This document shows positions 18,298-28,100 of a stretch of 64,000 bases of DNA, piece by piece (the first letter of the stretch is position 1; every line of letters begins with the position of its first letter). This DNA is from Amycolatopsis jejuensis (lineage in GTDB: Bacteria; Actinomycetota; Actinomycetes; Mycobacteriales; Pseudonocardiaceae). Under the pieces are notes generated by a model, which saw only the letters and a program-made list of their open reading frames with translations, did not search any database and had not been told where the DNA came from. The stretch is taken from NCBI RefSeq assembly GCF_000717335.1, contig NZ_JNYZ01000005.1, positions 1-64,000 of the forward strand, given 5' to 3'. The translations under genes were made by a program, and so were the position numbers.

Positions 18298-19419
18298 ATG
18301 AAGACGAAGGCCGCAGTCGTCTACGAGGTGGGCAAGCCGATCGAGGTGGTGGAACTCGACCTCGAAGGCCCCGGCGAGGGCGAGGTGCTGATCCGCTACA
18401 CGCACGCCGGGCTGTGCCACTCCGACGTGCACATCGCGCACGGCGACCTGGAGGCGCGGCTGCCGATGGTGCTCGGCCACGAGGGCGCGGGCATCATCGA
18501 GGAGGTCGGGGTCGGCGTCACCCGCGTCAAGCCGGGTGACCACGTCGTGTGCTCGTTCATCCCGAACTGCGGTGTGTGCCGCTGGTGCGCCACCGGCCAG
18601 CAGGCGATCTGCGACATGGGTGCCACGATCCTCGAGGGGTACCTGCCGGGTGAGCGGTTCCCGTTCAGCGGTCCCGGGCCGGTGAAGCAGTACGGCGCGA
18701 TGTGCATGCTCGGCACGTTCAGCCAGTACTCGACCATCCACCAGAACTCGGTGGTGAAGGTCGACGACGACCTGCCGCTCGACAAGGCGGTGCTGGTCGG
18801 CTGCGGTGTCCCGACCGGATGGGGTTCGGCGGTCAACGCGGCGGACGTGAAACCGGGCGAGACCGTGATCGTGTCCGGCGTCGGCGGCATCGGCATCAAC
18901 GCGGTGCAGGGTGCGCGCTATGCCGGGGCGAAGAACGTGATCGCGCTGGACCCGCTGGAGAACAAGCGGGAGAAGGCGATGGAGCTCGGCGCGACGCACG
19001 CGGTCGCGACGCCGGAGGAAGCGGCCGAGCTGGCGCAGTCGTTCACCAACGGCAACGGCGCGGACAAGACCATCGTCACCGCGGGCATCGTCACCGAGGA
19101 GATCGTGACCGGCGCGTTCAACGCCACCGGCAAGGGCGGCACGATCGTGCTGACCGGGCTGAACAAGCTGTCGGTCAACAACATTCACCTGCCCGGGTCG
19201 ATCCTCACGCTCTTCAAGAAGACGGTGAAGGGCAGCCTGTTCGGCGACTGCAACCCGACCACGGACATCCCGAAGATCCTCGGGCTGTACCAGAGCGGGG
19301 ACCTCAAGCTGGACGAGATCATCACCCGCACCTACACCCTGGACGAGGTCAACCAGGGGTACGACGATCTGCTGGAGGGCCGGAACGTGCGAGGCGTGCT
19401 GGTCCACGACGCACCGTGA
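18298..19419 (+). CDS. Zinc alcohol dehydrogenase, NDMA-dependent (mycofactocin-associated) type
   Basis: A 373-residue medium-chain dehydrogenase. Catalytic zinc ligands are Cys40 (AGLCHSD) and His61 (GHEGAG); a structural zinc lobe holds Cys91, 94, 97 and 105. The Rossmann motif GVGGIG precedes the second half. Sequence features (TKAAVVYE start, CSFIPNCGVCRWCATGQQAIC-type lobe, GCGVPTGWGSAV) match the NDMA-dependent family, whose tightly bound NAD(H) is recycled through mycofactocin rather than exchanged. That family link is from memory and should be confirmed. It has an AAAGGAG ribosome site, follows the aldehyde dehydrogenase and overlaps the MoxR gene (GTGA). Likely role: primary alcohol oxidation. 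Confidence 0.88.
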   Translation: MKTKAAVVYEVGKPIEVVELDLEGPGEGEVLIRYTHAGLCHSDVHIAHGDLEARLPMVLGHEGAGIIEEVGVGVTRVKPGDHVVCSFIPNCGVCRWCATGQQAICDMGATILEGYLPGERFPFSGPGPVKQYGAMCMLGTFSQYSTIHQNSVVKVDDDLPLDKAVLVGCGVPTGWGSAVNAADVKPGETVIVSGVGGIGINAVQGARYAGAKNVIALDPLENKREKAMELGATHAVATPEEAAELAQSFTNGNGADKTIVTAGIVTEEIVTGAFNATGKGGTIVLTGLNKLSVNNIHLPGSILTLFKKTVKGSLFGDCNPTTDIPKILGLYQSGDLKLDEIITRTYTLDEVNQGYDDLLEGRNVRGVLVHDAP

Positions 19420-20354
19420 CGGCTTTGCATGCGGCGGACCGGGGGCCGGTACCCGGCTCCTGGTCCACCGCCCATTTCCCGTCCGCGGACGTGGTCGGCC
19501 GCCGCCGCGAGATCGAGCTGCTGCTCGCCGGTCTCGACTGCGGCGCGCACGTGGTGCTCGAAGGACCACCGGGCACCGGCAAGACCACGCTGCTGCGGGC
19601 GGTCGCGGAGGCGGGCGGTTCGCCGTTCGTGTTCGTGGAGGGCAATGCGGAGCTGACCCCCGCGCGGCTGGTCGGGCAGTTCGACCCGTCGCAGGTGCTC
19701 GCCGAGGGTTATGTCCCGGCGACCTTCGTGGACGGGCCGCTGATCGAGGCGCTGCGCACGGGCGGCCTGCTGTACGTCGAGGAGGTCAACCGGATCCCGG
19801 AGGAGACGCTCAACGTCCTGATCACCGTGATGTCCGAGGCCGAACTGCACGTGCCGCGGCTCGGCCGGGTACGCGCGGCGGACGGGTTCCGGCTGGTGGC
19901 CGCGATGAACCCGTTCGACGCGGTGGGCACGGCCCGGATTTCCTCGGCGATTTACGACCGGGTGTGCCGGATCGTGATGGGGTACCAGGACCACGAGGAG
20001 GAGAGCGACATCGTCGCGCGCCGGTGCCCGCCGGTGCCGCCGGAGTGGCGCGACCGCGTGGTGGACCTGGTACGCCGCACGCGTGAACATGCCGACGTCC
20101 GGGTGGGTTCGTCGGTCCGCGGGGCGATCGACGTCGTACGGCTGTCGGTCTCGCTGGCCCGGATTCGCGGCGGGCTCGCCACGGAATGGCGCATCGGGCA
20201 CGATGCCGCACTGGCCGCGTTGTCCGGCCGGATCGGAATGCACGAATCCAGCGGGCGGACCGCGGAATCGGTGATCGATGAGCTGTACACGGCCGTGTTC
20301 GGAGAGGAATCAGCTTCGGACGATGCGGCAGGTGACCCGCCGGGGGAAGCCTGA
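19416..20354 (+). CDS. MoxR-family AAA+ ATPase
   Basis: A 312-residue AAA+ ATPase with Walker A GPPGTGKTT at about residues 50-58, Walker B LLYVEEVNRIP and sensor segment VAAMNPFD. MoxR proteins work with VWA-domain partners as chaperones that mature or insert cofactors into metalloenzymes. The GTG at 19416 overlaps the alcohol dehydrogenase stop (GTGA), and the stop in turn lies at the beginning of the VWA-protein frame. Position in the operon suggests that it helps assemble the alcohol or aldehyde dehydrogenase, or a related enzyme encoded elsewhere. Confidence 0.88.
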   Translation: MTALHAADRGPVPGSWSTAHFPSADVVGRRREIELLLAGLDCGAHVVLEGPPGTGKTTLLRAVAEAGGSPFVFVEGNAELTPARLVGQFDPSQVLAEGYVPATFVDGPLIEALRTGGLLYVEEVNRIPEETLNVLITVMSEAELHVPRLGRVRAADGFRLVAAMNPFDAVGTARISSAIYDRVCRIVMGYQDHEEESDIVARRCPPVPPEWRDRVVDLVRRTREHADVRVGSSVRGAIDVVRLSVSLARIRGGLATEWRIGHDAALAALSGRIGMHESSGRTAESVIDELYTAVFGEESASDDAAGDPPGEA

Positions 20355-21292
20355 GCCCGCCACCGGCGGGCCCTCAACAGCAGCAACGCCGTCCGCGCCC
20401 GGGATCGGCGCGCAGTAGCACCACGCCGCGCTCGGAGCTGTCCCGCAACGGCCGGTTCGCGGAAATCTCCCCCGAGGTCGGCGTACTGGACGAGGAGGCA
20501 TTCAGCGCCGTATTCCGCGACGACGCAGACGAAGCGATGGCGCTACTGGTCGAAATGAGCAAGGCGACCGACGAATCCCTGCGCGCCGCCGCACGAGGCC
20601 TGGCCCGCCGCCTGATGATCGACGTCGCCCGCCGCGGCGTCCTTCGCGGACGAGGCGTCGGAAAACTACGCCGAGACCGAGCCGACCGCGGCGGCGAACT
20701 GGACCTGGACCGGTCGCTGCCTGCGTTGGTAGACGCAGCGGCAATCGGCGGCGTACCACCGGTAGACGAGCTGGTGGCCCGACGATGGGCCCGGCCGGAA
20801 TTGGCGCTGTGCCTGGTAATCGACACGAGCGGCTCAATGACCGGCGCCCGCTTGGCCGCCGCCGCCCTCACCGCAGCGGCGTGCGCATGGCGGGCCCCAG
20901 CGGAACACGCAGTGGTGTCCTTCGCCCGGACAGCGGACGTAATCCGGCCAATCCGGTCGTCGCGCTCGAAGGCGTCGGTGGTGGATGCGGTGCTTTCACT
21001 GCGCGGCCACGGCGTGACAGCGTTGTCCACAGCATTGCGAAAGGCGAACGAACAATTGGCGTCATCGCAAGCAGCACGCAAGACGGTAATCCTGCTGTCA
21101 GACTGCCGCGCAACCGACGACCAGGACCCCGTACCGGCCGCACGAGCCTGCGAGGAACTGCTGATCCTGGCCCCAGCAGAGGATTGCGAGGAAGCAGAAC
21201 GCTTCGCAACGACCACCGGCGCCCGATGGCACCCCCTGAGCGGCGCCGCCGCCGCCCCCGCAGCCTTAGCCGCACTTCTCGACCACTCCTAG
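20351..21292 (+). CDS. VWA-domain protein (CoxE/MoxR-partner type) with uncertain start
   Basis: The C-terminal two-thirds is a von Willebrand A domain with the MIDAS motif DTSGSM and later DCRATDD, the standard partner of a MoxR ATPase. The first ATG in frame is at 20537. However, coding-like sequence continues upstream (LSRNGRFAEISPEVGVLDEE), which I recall as the conserved N-terminus of this family. Between the in-frame stop at 20333 and 20537 there is no ATG, GTG or TTG. I annotate the CTG at 20351, which overlaps the MoxR stop as CTGA and mimics the coupled junctions elsewhere in this operon. The alternative is the GTG at 20332 with a one-base indel between it and about 20410. Presence of the gene is certain; its start is not. 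Confidence 0.7.
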   Translation: MSPPPAGPQQQQRRPRPGSARSSTTPRSELSRNGRFAEISPEVGVLDEEAFSAVFRDDADEAMALLVEMSKATDESLRAAARGLARRLMIDVARRGVLRGRGVGKLRRDRADRGGELDLDRSLPALVDAAAIGGVPPVDELVARRWARPELALCLVIDTSGSMTGARLAAAALTAAACAWRAPAEHAVVSFARTADVIRPIRSSRSKASVVDAVLSLRGHGVTALSTALRKANEQLASSQAARKTVILLSDCRATDDQDPVPAARACEELLILAPAEDCEEAERFATTTGARWHPLSGAAAAPAALAALLDHS

Positions 21293-21307
21293 ACCACTCC
21301 TAGACCG

Positions 21308-21390
21308 TCCGTGAAGGGAACCTTCACGGAATCTGATTCCCTCATGGTTCCCTTCACAGACCTACATTCCGTGAAGGTTCCCTTCACGGA
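21308..21390. repeat. Inverted-repeat element, copy A (convergent gene 3' ends)
   Basis: Two near-palindromes, 21308-21330 and 21368-21390, are reverse complements of each other; each has ten-base arms TCCGTGAAGG and CCTTCACGGA. A third half-element lies between them. The element sits between the stops of the VWA gene and the TetR gene, so it could fold as a bidirectional terminator. The rest of the gap to 21529 is C-rich and featureless. Confidence 0.75.
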
Positions 21391-21529
21391 CTTCCATCCA
21401 CCACCACCCACCCAACCGCCGCCCGCGCACCCATCGGACCCAGGCACCCAGACCCGGCCCTGCTCCCCGATCCGCAGCCCCTCAGACCGTAGTGACACTC
21501 GGGCTTCGGGGTACCCCCGCAACAGTTCT

Positions 21530-22186
21530 CTATGACCGACCAGGCGCATCAGGCTCCCCAACAAGCACCTCATCGGAAAACCCAGCCCCCAACGCCCGCA
21601 ACCCGGCATCCAAATACAACGTAAGATCGGCATCCGCCCGAGCAGACCACCGCTCATAAGCCGCCCGGCAAGTCGCCAGCACCGCCCGCCCCACCGCCAG
21701 CGGGTACAGCGAATCCTCCGGCTGCCCGGTCCGCCGCGCAACGAAACCGATCACCGCCCGCTCCCACGCGTCATAATGCCGGGTAGCGCTAGCCGCCAAT
21801 TCCGCAACCGTGCTCAGCAAATTCATCCGCATCCGCAGCTCCGGCACGTCCTCAGCGCGGTAATGATTGGCCGCCAGGACCGCCCGCCGAACCGCTTCCA
21901 GCACCGGCAGATCGTCCGGCATGTCCGCGAGCAGCTCGCGGATGGTGTCCACCTCGGAGTCGAACTCGTTCCACAGCACATCCGACTTGGCCTCGTAGTA
22001 CCGGAAGAACGTGCGCTTGCTGACGCCCGCCGCGCCGGCGATCTGGTCCACCGTCGTCTCGTGGAAGCCCTGTTCGGTGAACAGCCGCAGCGCGATCACC
22101 TCCAGCTGCCGCGCGCTGGTGCCCCGCGGCCGCCCGCGCCGGGGCCGTCCTGCGTCGGCCTGCTCGTCAGCCAGGTCAGCGGACAT
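21530..22186 (-). CDS. TetR-family regulator, MftR-like
   Basis: A 218-residue TetR regulator. The HTH (TVDQIAGAAGVSKRTFFRYY) follows a GRPRGTS lead, and the C-terminal domain contains MPDDLPVLEAVRRAVL and a Trp/Arg-rich end (AYERWSARADADL). This pattern resembles MftR, the regulator of mycofactocin systems that responds to long-chain acyl-CoAs. No mftA-F genes are in the window, so this could be a paralogue. ATG at 22186 with GGAGGGAAC upstream. The nearby NDMA-type alcohol dehydrogenase makes a mycofactocin connection worth noting, but the adjacent genes it controls are unknown. Confidence 0.8.
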   Translation of the reverse strand: MSADLADEQADAGRPRRGRPRGTSARQLEVIALRLFTEQGFHETTVDQIAGAAGVSKRTFFRYYEAKSDVLWNEFDSEVDTIRELLADMPDDLPVLEAVRRAVLAANHYRAEDVPELRMRMNLLSTVAELAASATRHYDAWERAVIGFVARRTGQPEDSLYPLAVGRAVLATCRAAYERWSARADADLTLYLDAGLRALGAGFSDEVLVGEPDAPGRS

Positions 22187-22243
22187 GCCGTTCCCTCCGG
22201 TGCGGTGCTTCTGTCACCGCGTGACACTACTCGGTCACCGCGT

Positions 22244-22296
22244 TCCGTGAAGGGAACCATCACGGAATCTAATTACGTGATGGTTCCCTTCACGGA
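22244..22296. repeat. Inverted-repeat element, copy B (21-bp perfect arms)
   Basis: Arms 22244-22264 and 22276-22296 pair perfectly over 21 bases around an 11-base loop. It lies eight bases after the stop of the SGNH hydrolase gene and 58 bp before the TetR start, in terminator position for the hydrolase transcript. Confidence 0.8.
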
Positions 22297-22303
22297 CTTC
22301 GGG

Positions 22304-23533
22304 TCACCGCGTCGAGGACAGCAGCTGCGGCAGCGAGAGGTACCCGGCGATCGCCTGCTGGCCGGTGCTGTTCGCGTGCACCCCGTCGCCCGAGTCGTAC
22401 CGCGGCTGGAGGCCGTTGGGCCGCAACGGGTCCTTGAGCACCTGGTCGAAGTCCGTGACCCCGGTGCAGGTGCCCGCGCACGACTCCCACTGCTTCACGA
22501 ACGTGCCGACGGCGTAGCGGTCGAGGTTGTTCTGGTCGCTGTAGCCCGGACGCGGCGTGATCGGCGTGACGAACACCTTCACCCCGGCTTGCCGCAGCCG
22601 CGCGAACACCGTTCGGTAGCTGGTCAGGATCTGGTCGGCGGAGCATCCGTAGGCCAGGTCGTTCGTCCCGTAGTAGTAGACGACGCCGGTGACGCCGTGC
22701 AGGCCGAGCACGTCACGGTCGAGCCGCGAGGCCGCGTCGAGGCCCTTGACCCCCGAGGGCATCCCGGGGCAGTCCGGCGCGCTGGTGGTGCCGCCGATCC
22801 CGGCGTTGGCCACGGTCATCCGCTGCCCGGCCGGGAGCTCCGCGGTGATGCGGCGGGCGAGGTCGTCGGTCCAGCGGACGTTCGCCCCGTACGTGCTGCC
22901 GTTCCCGTCGACGACCGAGCTGCCGAACGCCGCGATCGTGCCGCGGAGTGCCGTGTTGTGCACGTCGACTGCGCTGACCAGGTAGGTTTCGGACACCTTC
23001 TGGGCGTACGCGTTACCGTCCGTGTCTCCAGTGTGGTTGCCGGCGCCGGTCGCGGTGAGGTAGTGGTCGCGCAGGCCGGTGTTGTGCTGTCCGGGCACCG
23101 CCTTGCCTGCCACGTACATGCTCACCCCGACGTCTTGACCGGCTTCCGTGCGGAGGTCGGCTGCATCGCTCCAGACCTCGCCACCGGGCTGGACGGTGAC
23201 CGACCGCTTCCCGGCGAAGGTGACCGGGCGCGGCGCGGTGACCGCGGAGCCGCCGCTGCTCTGTCCGACGGTGGTTGCATCAACGGTGAGCGGGCTGGTG
23301 CCGAAGGTGTTCTGGATCCGCACGCGGACGGCGTCCCCGCCCTGGCTCAGGTGCGTGACGACGCGGACCGACTGGTGGTCCAGCGTCCGTCCGGCCTGGC
23401 TTTGCTGCGATTGCGCCCACGAGGTGAACCACCCGCTCCGCGCGAGCTGGCTACCGGGCGCGGCGCCGGTGAGCGCGGCGCCGAAGAACGCGACCAGGGA
23501 CAGGACGAGGGCCGATCTGCGGAATGTGCGCAC
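22304..23533 (-). CDS. Secreted SGNH/GDSL hydrolase
   Basis: A 409-residue secreted esterase or lipase-like hydrolase. A signal peptide covers residues 1-30 (LVLSLVAFFGAALTGA). The catalytic serine lies in the variant block I AAFGSSVVDG, block III is YYGTNDL, and the Asp-His pair is DGVHAN. An N-terminal beta-rich domain of about 170 residues precedes the SGNH fold, as in extracellular actinobacterial members. I start at the GTG at 23533 because GAGGAG lies eight bases upstream; the frame extends to 23557. The exact substrate, probably an acyl ester of a polysaccharide or lipid, cannot be told. Copy B of the inverted repeat follows the stop. Confidence 0.88.
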   Translation of the reverse strand: MRTFRRSALVLSLVAFFGAALTGAAPGSQLARSGWFTSWAQSQQSQAGRTLDHQSVRVVTHLSQGGDAVRVRIQNTFGTSPLTVDATTVGQSSGGSAVTAPRPVTFAGKRSVTVQPGGEVWSDAADLRTEAGQDVGVSMYVAGKAVPGQHNTGLRDHYLTATGAGNHTGDTDGNAYAQKVSETYLVSAVDVHNTALRGTIAAFGSSVVDGNGSTYGANVRWTDDLARRITAELPAGQRMTVANAGIGGTTSAPDCPGMPSGVKGLDAASRLDRDVLGLHGVTGVVYYYGTNDLAYGCSADQILTSYRTVFARLRQAGVKVFVTPITPRPGYSDQNNLDRYAVGTFVKQWESCAGTCTGVTDFDQVLKDPLRPNGLQPRYDSGDGVHANSTGQQAIAGYLSLPQLLSSTR

Positions 23534-23628
23534 AGGTACTCCTCGGGCGGATGGCACGACGGGGACGCGCCGGGCCGTGGCGGCGTCCCGGAGTGGTTTT
23601 CGGTGCGGCTACGACGATTCTCGTTCTG

Positions 23629-23646
23629 CTCCACAGTGGACAGTGC
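23629..23646 (+). repeat. Copy of the scattered 18-mer CTCCACAGTGGACAGTGC
   Basis: Intergenic copy, 96 bp upstream of the SGNH hydrolase start. It contains the palindrome TCCACAGTGGA followed by CAGTGC. The rest of this 265-bp gap shows nothing else I can support. Confidence 0.45.
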
Positions 23647-23798
23647 GGGTACTGGCAGGTCCGGCTCGCAGCGACATCGAAGCCTCCAGCTCGGGTCCAC
23701 TGAGCAGATGGTTCAGACCCTGCTAGGCGCCCCGGCGACCTGTCAAGAACATCGCCGGACCTTGTCCGATTCACGTCGCCCGGTCAGGCTTGCGCTGA

Positions 23799-24419
23799 TC
23801 AGCCCAGCGGTTCGTGCAGGAAGAGGATCAGGCACCCGGTCCGGCTGAAGGTCTGGTGCTCGATCGGAGACGGGTAGTCCACGAAGTCCCCACGGCCGCG
23901 GCGGGCGGTGGTGCGCGTGCCGTCCGGGAACACCAGCTCGTCGTCGGCCTCGCCGTCGAGGAACAGGAACCGGTGCGCGGTCGGATGCGGATGCCGGGCG
24001 GCGAACGACCCCGGTTCGAACCACGCCAGGCCGACCACGCGTTCGTCGAAAGTCTCGTCGAAGGCCACGTCGAGCAGCAGCCGGAACCATTGTCCCGGAC
24101 CGGATTGCTGCCAGCCGGCGGGGCCGAAGACGTCGTCGGCCGGGGCGCCGAGGCGGTCGCCGCGGATGCTCAAGGCAAGGCAACCGTCCGAACTGGACAG
24201 TGCGCCGTCCGGAGCGAAGTACGCGCCGGTGCGGTGCTTGTCCACAGTGCCTTCCAAGAGCAGGAACCGGTCACCGTCCGGTGTGGACAGTCGGGCGCCG
24301 GGTTTCATTCGTACCAACGAGAACGAGTCACCGGGTGACTCCAGGAGCTCTTTGGTCCAGACACCTGGTCCGGTCTCGGTCCAGCCGATGGGGCCGAAGG
24401 TCGCGGGGTGGCTCGGCAT
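23799..24419 (-). CDS. Bicupin protein (ChrR-like)
   Basis: A 206-residue protein built as an internal duplication: FGPIGWTETGPGVWTKELL near the N-terminus is echoed by FGPAGWQQSGPGQWFRLLL in the middle. Each half is a cupin barrel; the second has the metal-binding pattern HPHPTAHRFLFLDGEADDE. Similar domains occur in ChrR anti-sigma factors and in small dioxygenases, but no zinc-binding N-terminal anti-sigma domain is present here. The ATG at 24419 follows AAAGGGA. The frame continues to 24998 only as a shadow of the Lrp gene. Enzymatic or sensory role not determinable. Confidence 0.8.
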   Translation of the reverse strand: MPSHPATFGPIGWTETGPGVWTKELLESPGDSFSLVRMKPGARLSTPDGDRFLLLEGTVDKHRTGAYFAPDGALSSSDGCLALSIRGDRLGAPADDVFGPAGWQQSGPGQWFRLLLDVAFDETFDERVVGLAWFEPGSFAARHPHPTAHRFLFLDGEADDELVFPDGTRTTARRGRGDFVDYPSPIEHQTFSRTGCLILFLHEPLG

Positions 24420-24502
24420 GATTCCCTTTCGTCTCGTCCGGGTCCACAGTGGAGAAGAGCGTGGGTGGATGGCAAGCGGAATACCGGAACTCTGCCCGAA
24501 GG

Positions 24503-24967
24503 TCACGCCGGATCCGGTCGCTCCTGCCCGCGTACCCACGATTCGAGCACGATCAGGGTGCGGGTGCTGGTGATGCGGTGGCTCTTGCGCAGTTCGTCGA
24601 TGGTGTGCTGCAGGTGGGCCATGTCGCGGCTGCGCAGCCACACGACCGCGTCCGGGTCGCCGGCGATGGTGAACACGGCCTGCGCCTCCGGGATGCGGGT
24701 GGTGGTCTCCACGATCTCGGCGACGTTCGTGCTGCCGAAGAACCTCAGCTGCGCGAACGCCTCGATGCCCCAGCCGAGCTTCGCGTGGTCGACCTGCACG
24801 GTGAAACCGGTGATCACGCCCTTCTCCCGGAGCCGGTCGACGCGGCGTTTCACCGCTGCGGTCGAGAGCGACACCTGGCCGGCGATGTCCGCGAACGTGC
24901 GCCGGGCGTCCTCGCGCAGCAGCGCGATGATCTCGTGGTCCGTCGCGTCCAGCAGTTCCTCGGCCAT
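24503..24967 (-). CDS. Lrp/AsnC-family regulator, divergent from indolepyruvate oxidoreductase
   Basis: A 154-residue Lrp/AsnC regulator: HTH at residues 17-45 (TFADIAGQVSLSTAAVKRR), then the RAM effector-binding domain with AVFTIAGDPDAVVWL. These proteins form octamers and sense amino acids. The ATG at 24967 has almost no Shine-Dalgarno sequence, so the transcript may be leaderless. It is divergent from the indolepyruvate:ferredoxin oxidoreductase gene 173 bp away, and I infer that it controls that gene in response to an aromatic or branched-chain amino acid. Confidence 0.9.
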   Translation of the reverse strand: MAEELLDATDHEIIALLREDARRTFADIAGQVSLSTAAVKRRVDRLREKGVITGFTVQVDHAKLGWGIEAFAQLRFFGSTNVAEIVETTTRIPEAQAVFTIAGDPDAVVWLRSRDMAHLQHTIDELRKSHRITSTRTLIVLESWVRGQERPDPA

Positions 24968-25140
24968 GACCGATATCGTACGCAACAGATCGGCTCACAT
25001 CGGCATGTGAGACGGTATCTTTTGCGTCCTTGCTCGCTTTGTGGCGGAGTGCGTTGCGCCGGAGCTCGAGGTGCGGTGAGGTGGCTCACGTCCCAGCGGC
25101 GGGTGCCCGTGGGCGGATGGCGTGCGGAAGGGAAGTGCGG

Positions 25141-28100
25141 ATGAGCACCTTCACGTTGGAAGACCGGTACGTGCGCGAGGCGGGCACCGTCTACTTGACC
25201 GGCGTACAGGCGCTCGTGCGCGTCCTGCTGGACCGGATCCGGCTCGACCGGCTGGCCGGCGCGGACCCGGCGGCGTTCGTGTCCGGGTACCAGGGCTCGC
25301 CGCTCGGCGGGTTCGACCTGGAGCTGGGGCGGCGCGCCAAGCTGCTGGCCGAGCACGCGATCGTGCACAAGCCGGGGCTCAACGAGGAACTCGGCGCGAC
25401 GGCCGTGATGGGCAGCCAGCTCGCCGCGCGGGCGGGCACGATGCGCCCGGACGGCGTGGTCGGCATGTGGTACGGCAAGGCGCCCGGCCTCGACCGCGCC
25501 ACCGACGCGCTGCGGCACGCGAACCTTGCCGGCGCCGACCCGCGTGGCGGCGCGGTCGCGCTGGTCGGCGACGACCCCAACGCGAAGTCGTCGACCATCC
25601 CGTGTGCGTCCGAGCACGCCCTCGCCGACCTCGCGATGCCGGTGTTCTTCCCGGCCGATCCGCAGGACGTGCTCGACCACGGCAGGCACGCGGTGGAGCT
25701 GTCGCGCTCGAGCGGGCTGTGGTCGTCGATGAAGATCGTCGCGAACGTCGCCGACGCGGGCGGCACGGCGGTGGTCGATCCACAGTGGACTGCGCCGGAG
25801 CTGCCCGAGGGGGCGTACCGGCATCGGCCGAACAGCCGCTTGCTCGGCCCGGAGCTGGTGACCCTCGAACACAGCCTGCACCGGGTCCGGCTGCCGCTCG
25901 CGCTCGAATACGTGCGCGTCAGCGGGGTCAACCGGATCGTGCGGTCCGGCCCCGGTGACCGGATCGGCATCGTCACCGCCGGGAAGTCCTATTTGGATCT
26001 CCGGCAGGCGCTGCGGATGCTGGGACTCGACGAATCCGACCTTTCCCGGTACGGCATCCGGCTGCTCAAGCTCGGCGTCGTGTACCCGGTGGAGCCCTCG
26101 ATCATCACCGAGTTCGCCGAGGGGCTCGACGAAATACTTGTGGTGGAGGAAAAGCGGGCGTTGGTGGAGCCTGCGATCAAGGAAATCCTTTATGGACGCA
26201 CGGGCGCGCCACGCGTGTTCGGCAAGTCCGATCCGGACGGTCAGGTGCTCTTCACCGAGCTGGGCGAACTCGACCCGGACCGCATTGCGGGCGGGCTGGC
26301 CAAGCGTCTGCCGGACGTCGAACCCGTTGCGGCGTGGCGGAAGCGCCGCCGTCGTGAGCGGATTTCGGTACCGCTGCTGTCACGTACGCCGTACTTCTGC
26401 TCCGGCTGCCCGCACAACTCGTCCACCAAGGTCCCGGACGGCACGCTCGTCGGCGCCGGGATCGGTTGCCACACCATGGCTTTGTTCATGGAGCCGGAGC
26501 AGGTCGGCGAGGTCGTCGGGCTGACCCAGATGGGCGGCGAAGGTGCACAGTGGATCGGAATGGCGCCGTTCGTCGAAACGCCGCACCTGATGCAGAACAT
26601 CGGCGACGGCACGTTCATGCATTCCGGCAGCCTTGCCGTACGGGCTGCGGTGGCGGCCGGTGTTGATATCACGTACAAGCTGCTTTACAACTCCGCTGTT
26701 GCGATGACGGGAGGCCAGGACGCGGTCGGTGGGTTGCCGGTGGAAAAGGTTGCTGCGCTTTTGCTGACCGAGGGTGCGGCGAAGGTGATCATTACTTCGG
26801 ATGCCCCGCGACGATTGCGTCGGCGGTCGTTGCCGCGTGGCGTCGAGGTTCGTGATCGGTCGGAACTGCTTCGTACGCAAGAGGAACTCGCTGCTTCGTC
26901 CGGCGTGACGGTGCTGATCCACGAGCAGGAATGTGCGGCGGAAAAGCGTCGTAAACGCCGTCGGGGAAAGCAGGAAACGCCCGCGCGCAAGGTGTTCGTG
27001 AACGAGCGCGTATGCGAGGGCTGCGGCGATTGCGGGGTGAAGTCGAATTGCCTTTCCGTGCAGCCGGTGGACACCGAGTTCGGGCGTAAGACGCAGATTC
27101 ACCAGGCTTCGTGCAACGTCGACTATTCGTGCCTCGACGGGGATTGCCCGTCGTTCCTGACCGTGGTGCCCAGTGGTGAGGTCCGCCGCCGTCACCTGGC
27201 CCCGATCGCCGACGGTGTCCTGCCGGAACCGGTGCGGACCGATCGTGACGTCGCCGTGCGGATCACCGGCATCGGCGGTACCGGAGTGGTCACCGTCTCG
27301 CAAATCCTCGGCGTGGCAGGGGTTCTCGACGGGAAGTACGTGCGTACCCTCGACCAGACCGGGCTGGCGCAGAAGGGTGGCGCCGTGGTGTCCGACGTGA
27401 AGGTCACCGTCAGGCCGGTGGAACAGGCAGCCAAGCTCGCCGCCGGGGAATGCGATCTTTACCTGGCGTGCGATGCGCTGGTGGCGGCCGATCCGGCGTA
27501 TCTCGGAGTGTCCGATGTGGACCGTACAGTGGCCGTGGTGTCCACTTCGGAGGTTCCGACCGGACGAATGGTCGTGGACAAGGAAGTGTCCTATCCGGAC
27601 CAGTCAAGCATCCGCAGCGCACTCGGCGACGCGACCGCAAGCGCGCACTACCTCGACGCCCGCGGCCTGGCCGAGCAGATCTTCGGCGACGACCAGTTCG
27701 CGAACATCCTGCAGCTGGGCGCGGCGTACCAGACCGGCGCGCTGTCGGTCACCGCGGAAAGCCTGGAGCGCGCGATCGAGATCAACGGCACCGCGGTGGA
27801 GACGAACGTGCAGGCATTCCGGCGCGGCCGTCAGCTGGTCGCGGACCCGGATGCGCTGAACGCGGAACTCGCCCCGCCGTCCGACGCCACGGTGAAGCCG
27901 GTGGACAGCGCCGCCGTCGGGCGGGTGCGGTCGCTGGTGCACGCCGGACCGGACAGCGAACTCGGGCGGCTGCTCGACATCCGGGTGCCGGACCTGATCG
28001 CGTACCAGAACGAGCGGTACGCGCGGGAGTACGCGGAGTTCGTGGAGCGCGTCCGGACGCAGGCGAGCGCGGCAGTGACCGAGGCGGTCGCGCGGAACCT

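Noticed and set aside
20330..20360. Programmed -1 frameshift fusing MoxR to the VWA protein at the GGGGGAA run
   Set aside because: Frames would fit, but there is no canonical slippery heptamer or downstream structure; a coupled start or an indel is simpler.
21311..21535. Small ORF starting MKGTFTESDS
   Set aside because: It is a translation of inverted-repeat copy A; the repeat explains the sequence and there is no ribosome site.
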